Source: Syntrophomonadaceae bacterium (lineage in GTDB: Bacteria; Bacillota; PH28-bin88). Taken from it: a stretch of 64,000 bases of DNA. The notes under the pieces are model-generated. The model saw only the letters and a list, made by a program, of their open reading frames with translations. It was not told the origin of the DNA and did no database searches. The stretch lies in assembly GCA_018333865.1 (NCBI GenBank), contig JAGXSE010000001.1, positions 62,001-126,000 on the forward strand. Reading direction: 5' to 3'. Of the stretch, positions 59,699 through 64,000 are shown in pieces. Every line of letters begins with the position of its first letter. The stretch's first letter is position 1. The position numbers and the translations under genes are program-made.

Positions 59699-60241
59699 TT
59701 GAAGGAGATCCGGATTCACGGCCGCGGCGGACAAGGCTCGGTAGTATTAGCTGAGATGTTTGCTATTGCGGCTTTTGCAGGAGGGAAATACAGCCAGGCT
59801 TTTCCTTACCTGGGTGGCGGTGGAGAGAGGCGTGGTGCCCCTGTTCAGGCTTTTGCCAGGGTCAGTGAAGACCCTATCCGTTTAAGAAGCAGAATCAAAG
59901 AGCCTGACTATGTAATTGTGCAGGATGTTTCTTTGCTTGGAATTGTAGACGTTTTCAGTGGTTTGAAGCCGACAGGTGTTATTTTGATTAACAGCGAAAA
60001 AATGGCCTCTGAGTTTGGAGAAAGGGTTGTTACCGTGCCGGCGACCCATATTGCATTGAAGAAAATCGGAGTGCCAATTACTAATACCGCTATCATGGGT
60101 GCTTTTGCTGCAGCTACAGGCGAACTGAGTTTACCCGTAGTAGAGAATGTTATCAGAGCGCGTTTCCCGGGAGCAATGGGGGAGCGTAACGCCGAGGCAG
60201 CTGCTGCAGCCTATTCCTTTATAAAGAGGTGTGGGGGATGA
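59699..60241 (+). CDS. porC: 2-oxoacid:ferredoxin oxidoreductase subunit gamma (PorC-like)
   Basis: A 180-residue gamma subunit: EIRIHGRGGQGSVVLAEMFA opens the CoA-binding domain and LGGGGERRGAPVQAFARV is the family motif. TTG 59699 has AGGAGG eight bases upstream. The gene order gamma, delta, alpha, beta is the pyruvate:ferredoxin oxidoreductase order. It overlaps porD by four bases. Confidence 0.92.
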   Translation: MKEIRIHGRGGQGSVVLAEMFAIAAFAGGKYSQAFPYLGGGGERRGAPVQAFARVSEDPIRLRSRIKEPDYVIVQDVSLLGIVDVFSGLKPTGVILINSEKMASEFGERVVTVPATHIALKKIGVPITNTAIMGAFAAATGELSLPVVENVIRARFPGAMGERNAEAAAAAYSFIKRCGG

Positions 60242-60495
60242 AACTTACTGTAGGTGCCGTTGTTCTTCCCGGGACATCCAAGAAAACGAAAACAGGGTTG
60301 TGGCGTGCAACACGACCTGTTGTTAACACAAAAACATGCAATGGTTGTGGAATTTGCGTGCTTTTTTGTCCCGACAGTTCTATTTCAATTGCAGATAAAA
60401 CCTGTCAGATTGACTATGAATACTGTAAAGGTTGCGGAATTTGCGCTCATGAATGCAGTCAAAAAGCCATAACTATGCAGGAAGAGGGGAAGTAG
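60238..60495 (+). CDS. porD: 2-oxoacid:ferredoxin oxidoreductase subunit delta (PorD-like ferredoxin)
   Basis: An 85-residue protein with two 4Fe-4S clusters, CNGCGICVLFCP and CKGCGICAHECS, after a short N-terminal extension (GLWRATRPVVNTKT) typical of PorD. ATG 60238 overlaps the porC stop in ATGA, with GGAGG-like GTGTGGGGG upstream, so translation is coupled. It carries electrons from the TPP centre to ferredoxin. Confidence 0.92.
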   Translation: MKLTVGAVVLPGTSKKTKTGLWRATRPVVNTKTCNGCGICVLFCPDSSISIADKTCQIDYEYCKGCGICAHECSQKAITMQEEGK

Positions 60496-60498
60496 GAG

Positions 60499-61671
60499 AT
60501 GCGTAAAACATCTGTTTTGGAGGGCTCAGTAGGGGTTGCTGAGGCAGTAAAGGCTTGCCGTCCAAAGGTTATTTCCGCTTATCCTATCAGCCCTCAGACT
60601 CATGTGGTGGAGACCCTGGCCAAAATGGTTGCAGAGGGAGAAATTGATGCCGATTATGTTCGAGTTGAATCAGAGTTTTCGGCTGCTTCGGTTGTTTACG
60701 GTGCCAGCGCCGCCGGTGTGCGGGCATATACCGCTTCCTCATCCCAGGGATTACTGCTGATGACGGAAGTTATTTATAATATGGCAGGAACCAGACTCCC
60801 AGTTGTTGTAACAGGAATTAACAGGACGGTTTCATCCCCGATTACAATTCAGCCTGATCATCAGGATACAATGGCCTTTAGGGATGCAGGCATTATCCAG
60901 TTGTATGTGGAAAGCAACCAGGAGGCATATGCCACCCATATTCAAGCCTTTAAAATCGCCGAAGACCATGAAGTGCTGCTGCCGGTAATGGTATGTATGG
61001 ACGGATGGATCTTGACTCATTGCTATGAGCCGCTTGAACTACTGGCCCCAAAAGAGGTTGACGGCTTTTTACCGCCTTACCGGCCCCTTTACCCCCTTGA
61101 TCCGCAAAACCCTGTGACTTATGGCTCCTTTGCGGACGAAGAGGTGATGGAATTTCGCTATATGGTTCATGCGGCAATGGAAAAGGCCAGGGCTAAGATT
61201 GTGGAGGTGGCGGAGGAGTACCGTCAACAATTCGGTTATTATTTCGGGGGATTGATTGAGGAGTATTACTCCCAGGACGCCGAAATAATCCTGGTAGCTA
61301 TGGGTTCTGTGGTGGCTACATTGAAAGATGCGGTTGATTCATTGCACAACGAAGGGATAAGCATCGGGCTTTTGAAAGTTCGTGCCTATCGCCCTTTTCC
61401 AGCCGCAGAGGTGAGGAAGGCCTTGGCCAAAGCCAAAGTTGTGGCGGTTTTAGATAAAAGCTTGTCTTGCGGCCATGCCGGGCCATTGGCCTTGGATGTC
61501 AAGGCAGCCATGTATAATGCAGAAACTCACCCGATCATCTTGAGTTTAATTGCCGGCCTTGGGGGTAGAGAGGTGGATCTGCAAACGGTGCGGGAAATTG
61601 TTAACCGGTGCCGGGCTGCAGCCAGGGCAACGGACTGCGATTTCTTCCAGCTGAGATCTGAACTTGTTTAG
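60499..61671 (+). CDS. porA: 2-oxoacid:ferredoxin oxidoreductase subunit alpha (PorA-like)
   Basis: A 390-residue alpha subunit: SAYPISPQTHVVETLAKMV, the AYTASSSQGLLLMTEVIYNM binding strip and the C-terminal HAGPLALDVKAAMYN region are typical of PorA. The length fits the four-subunit pyruvate enzyme. GAGGGGAAGTAGGAG lies before ATG 60499. With porB it should cleave the 2-oxoacid; pyruvate is the likely substrate from the gene order and subunit type. Confidence 0.93.
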   Translation: MRKTSVLEGSVGVAEAVKACRPKVISAYPISPQTHVVETLAKMVAEGEIDADYVRVESEFSAASVVYGASAAGVRAYTASSSQGLLLMTEVIYNMAGTRLPVVVTGINRTVSSPITIQPDHQDTMAFRDAGIIQLYVESNQEAYATHIQAFKIAEDHEVLLPVMVCMDGWILTHCYEPLELLAPKEVDGFLPPYRPLYPLDPQNPVTYGSFADEEVMEFRYMVHAAMEKARAKIVEVAEEYRQQFGYYFGGLIEEYYSQDAEIILVAMGSVVATLKDAVDSLHNEGISIGLLKVRAYRPFPAAEVRKALAKAKVVAVLDKSLSCGHAGPLALDVKAAMYNAETHPIILSLIAGLGGREVDLQTVREIVNRCRAAARATDCDFFQLRSELV

Positions 61672-61700
61672 TACCGGGCTGAACTAGGGGAGGAAATAAA

Positions 61701-62594
61701 ATGGAGCATGGTAAACTTTTAGCGCCGGGGCATCGGGCCTGTCCAGGTTGCGGTGTAGCGGTAGCAGTGAGACAGATATTGAGCGCAACAGGCCCCAATG
61801 TAATTGTTGTGTCACCTACGGGCTGCCTGGAGACTTTTACTTCTCCTTACGGTCATTCGGCATGGGAGGTGCCCTGGATCCATCCCCTGTTCGAAAATGC
61901 TGCGGCGGTGGCTTCAGGGATTGAGGCAGCTCTGAAGTACAGGGGGCTAAAAGACACCCCAGTTGTGGTAATGGGCGGTGACGGGGGTACTTTTGATATT
62001 GGTTTCGGTGGTCTCTCCGGAATGTTTGAGCGAGGCCACAATATAACCTACATCTGCTATGACAACGAGGCCTACATGAATACGGGCATCCAGCGCAGCA
62101 GCGCTACCCCTTTAGGTGCTGCCACCACCACCAGCCCTGCTGGGAAACTATCATTGGGGAAAATGGAGCGGAAGAAAGATATGCCAGCGATTGCTATGGC
62201 CCATGGTCTTGATTATGTGGCCACTGCGGCGATCTGTTATCCCAAAGACCTTATGCAAAAGGTAAAGAAGGCTGTTTCCTTTACAGGGCCTAAATACATT
62301 CAGGTGCATACCCCATGCTGTGTGGGCTGGGGTTTTGAACCAGCCCTTACCGTCGAAATGGCAAGGCTGGCGGTGCAAACAGGATTGATGCCAATTTTTG
62401 AAGCTGCAAACGGCGAGATATCGGCGGTGCGAAAGATTGGCAGGGTCCGGCCTGTCAAGGAATATATTGAAAAGCAGGCCAGGTTTAAACACCTATTTAA
62501 TTCAGGACCGGAGGGTTTGGCAGTACTGGAGCGGATTCAGGAATTGGCAAACAAGAACATAGCCGTTTGGGGATTGGCATCAAGAGAAACTTAA
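61701..62594 (+). CDS. porB: 2-oxoacid:ferredoxin oxidoreductase subunit beta, TPP-binding (PorB-like)
   Basis: A 297-residue TPP subunit. CPGCGVAVAV and VVSPTGCLETFTSPYGHSAW give cluster and TPP contacts, MGGDGGTFDIGFGGLSGMFE is the Mg/TPP signature, and CYDNEAYMNTGIQRSSATP is the PorB motif. HTPCCVGWGFEP supplies a conserved Cys pair. GGGGAGG precedes ATG 61701. Confidence 0.94.
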   Translation: MEHGKLLAPGHRACPGCGVAVAVRQILSATGPNVIVVSPTGCLETFTSPYGHSAWEVPWIHPLFENAAAVASGIEAALKYRGLKDTPVVVMGGDGGTFDIGFGGLSGMFERGHNITYICYDNEAYMNTGIQRSSATPLGAATTTSPAGKLSLGKMERKKDMPAIAMAHGLDYVATAAICYPKDLMQKVKKAVSFTGPKYIQVHTPCCVGWGFEPALTVEMARLAVQTGLMPIFEAANGEISAVRKIGRVRPVKEYIEKQARFKHLFNSGPEGLAVLERIQELANKNIAVWGLASRET

Positions 62595-62607
62595 GGAGGC
62601 AAGCTAA

Positions 62608-64000
62608 TTGAAAACTGCTGCGGAATATTTGGAATCTCTGCGTGGTCTTAGACCAAGAGTATATGCATTTGGAGCGGAAATTGATTGTGTGGTAGACCAT
62701 CCTTTGACAAAGCCTCATGTGGCGGCAGCCGCCTTAACATATGAGCTGGCTCATCAACCAGAGGCGGAGGACCTGGTAACGGCCCTGTCCCATCGCAGCG
62801 GACGGCTTATAAACCGCTTTACCCATATCCATCAAAGCACGCAAGACTTAATAAAAAAAGTAAAAATGTTGAGGATGATCGCCCAGAGAACCGGCAGCTG
62901 TTTTCAGAGATGTGTTGGTTTTGACGCGATAAATGCCATCTACAGTGTTACCTGCGAAATGGATCAGGAACTGGGAACCAGTTATCACGAGAGGTTTTGC
63001 GCTTATCTGGATAGATTACAGGAAGAAGACCTGATGGTAGCCGGTTCGATGACAGATGCCAAGGGCGACCGCAGTTTAAAGCCAAGCCAGCAGCCAGATC
63101 AAGACAGCTATGTCAGGGTAGTGGCAAAAAATGAAAAGGGGATCGTTATCAGAGGAGGTAAAGTCCATCAAACAGGCATTGTGAACTCCCATGAAATGTT
63201 AATTATGCCCACGACTGCCCTCACAGCGGAGGATGCGCAATATGCCATATGCTGTGCGGTTCCAGTTGATGCCCCGGGAGTTATCCATATTTTCGGCAGG
63301 CAAACCAATGACACTCGCAGGCTGGAAGGCGGTACTATCGACCAGGGCAATGCCCGGTATGCGATCGTTGGCGGGGAGGCTTTGACCGTTTTGGAGGATG
63401 TTTTTGTCCCTTGGGAGAAAGTGTTCATGTGTGGCGAGCACCAGTACGCCGGAATGCTGGTTGAGCGCTTTGCCTGTTATCACCGGCAAAATTATGGGGG
63501 CTGTAAAACTGGGGTTAGCGATATTATTATTGGCGGGGCCTGGGCCTTGGCAGAATATAACGGAGTGGCCAAGGCTTCTCATATTCGGGATAAGATAGTA
63601 GAAATGGTCCACCTGGCTGAAACCATGTATTGCGGCTCTATAGCCTGTTCAGCGGAGGGAAGCCCAACCAAGTCCGGAGCTTATATGGTAGAGCCTTTAT
63701 TGGCTAATACAGTAAAACAAAATGTTACCAGGTTTATTTATGAAATCAGCCGTTTAGCCCACGATATTGCTGGCGGATTCCTTGCTACCCTGCCGTCGGA
63801 AAAGGATATTGAACACCAGGATATTGGGCAGTATGTGCTGAAATACTTTGCGGGGACGGCAGGAGTTCCGGTTGAGCATAGAATAAGGGTTGCCAGGCTT
63901 TTAGAAAACATGACAGGGGGAACAGCCTTGTTAGAATCCATGCACGGAGCCGGATCACCCCAGGCGCAGCGCGTTATGATCTTAAGGCAGGCAAACCTGG
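62608..64000 (+). CDS. abfD: 4-hydroxybutyryl-CoA dehydratase/vinylacetyl-CoA delta-isomerase (C-terminus cut by window edge)
   Basis: At least 464 residues, from TTG 62608 (AAGGAGG upstream) with no stop before the window edge; the family is about 490. The four cluster ligands are all present: Cys98 and Cys102 in TGSCFQRCVGFDA, His292 in ACYHRQNYG and Cys299 in GGCKTG, matching Cys99, Cys103, His292 and Cys299 of Clostridium aminobutyricum. It is a flavin and 4Fe-4S enzyme that dehydrates 4-hydroxybutyryl-CoA to crotonyl-CoA. Co-transcription with porCDAB and a DUF362 protein suggests a fermentation route through 4-hydroxybutyrate, as from GABA or succinate. Confidence 0.94.
   Translation, partial: MKTAAEYLESLRGLRPRVYAFGAEIDCVVDHPLTKPHVAAAALTYELAHQPEAEDLVTALSHRSGRLINRFTHIHQSTQDLIKKVKMLRMIAQRTGSCFQRCVGFDAINAIYSVTCEMDQELGTSYHERFCAYLDRLQEEDLMVAGSMTDAKGDRSLKPSQQPDQDSYVRVVAKNEKGIVIRGGKVHQTGIVNSHEMLIMPTTALTAEDAQYAICCAVPVDAPGVIHIFGRQTNDTRRLEGGTIDQGNARYAIVGGEALTVLEDVFVPWEKVFMCGEHQYAGMLVERFACYHRQNYGGCKTGVSDIIIGGAWALAEYNGVAKASHIRDKIVEMVHLAETMYCGSIACSAEGSPTKSGAYMVEPLLANTVKQNVTRFIYEISRLAHDIAGGFLATLPSEKDIEHQDIGQYVLKYFAGTAGVPVEHRIRVARLLENMTGGTALLESMHGAGSPQAQRVMILRQANL

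Overview
The window is one contiguous stretch of a Gram-positive, endospore-forming, strictly anaerobic chromosome, most likely a Clostridia-type Firmicute near Peptococcaceae/Desulfotomaculum-like lineages. The signs are AGGAGG-type ribosome binding sites with many GTG/TTG starts, an alpha/beta-type small acid-soluble spore protein, a TRAP (MtrB) protein, a pyruvate kinase with the extra C-terminal mobile domain, Lgt, ABC-F and EndoQ-type proteins, and many ferredoxin-linked oxidoreductases (two four-subunit 2-oxoacid:ferredoxin oxidoreductases, an AprAB/Hdr-like cluster, Lut-like Fe-S proteins, a 4-hydroxybutyryl-CoA dehydratase). The species cannot be named from the sequence alone.

Layout. 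1-9.4 kb is a catabolic block. A CstA-like transporter (minus) diverges from a dihydropyrimidine-dehydrogenase-like flavoprotein, a nitrilase-fold amidohydrolase, a cupin, a sigma-54-dependent activator, a korDABC-like 2-oxoacid oxidoreductase and a DAO-family amine oxidoreductase. Two good -24/-12 promoters face away from each other around a set of helically phased TTCTCA/TGAGAA boxes, which suggests one activator drives both directions. 9.4-21 kb is housekeeping: DUF503, trmL, tRNA-Pro(CGG), SASP, dnaE, coaD, mtrB, pfkA, pyk, pycB/oadA-like, and minC. 21-30 kb holds a polysaccharide deacetylase, an ABC-F ATPase, a LUD protein, a modular cell-wall amidase and an EndoQ-like nuclease.

30.5-35.8 kb is an accessory energy-metabolism operon: a Crp/Fnr regulator, a truncated DASS transporter, AprA-like and AprB-like subunits, an HdrA-N/ferredoxin/MvhD fusion and a further Cys-rich HdrA-N-like protein, with no sulfate activation genes nearby. 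35.9-38.6 kb is a small decayed element at tRNA-Leu(CAA): integrase remnant, frameshifted excisionase-like HTH, coiled-coil protein and a HicAB toxin-antitoxin pair. 38.7-41 kb is a LutAB-like pair. 41-47.4 kb contains lgt, a 1423-residue acyl-CoA dehydratase/activase fusion, and repeat-rich intergenic DNA, including a perfect 25-bp inverted repeat, a 48-bp tandem duplication and about nine degenerate 43-nt repeats.

47.4-58.2 kb is again housekeeping: MgtC, ECF sigma/anti-sigma pair, CapA, polA-mutM-coaE, a lytic transglycosylase, nicotinate phosphoribosyltransferase and a MctB-like protein. 58.4-64 kb is a fermentation operon: a DUF362 protein, porCDAB, and a 4-hydroxybutyryl-CoA dehydratase that runs off the window end with all four Fe-S ligands in place. 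Functions are inferred by reading; no similarity search was run.
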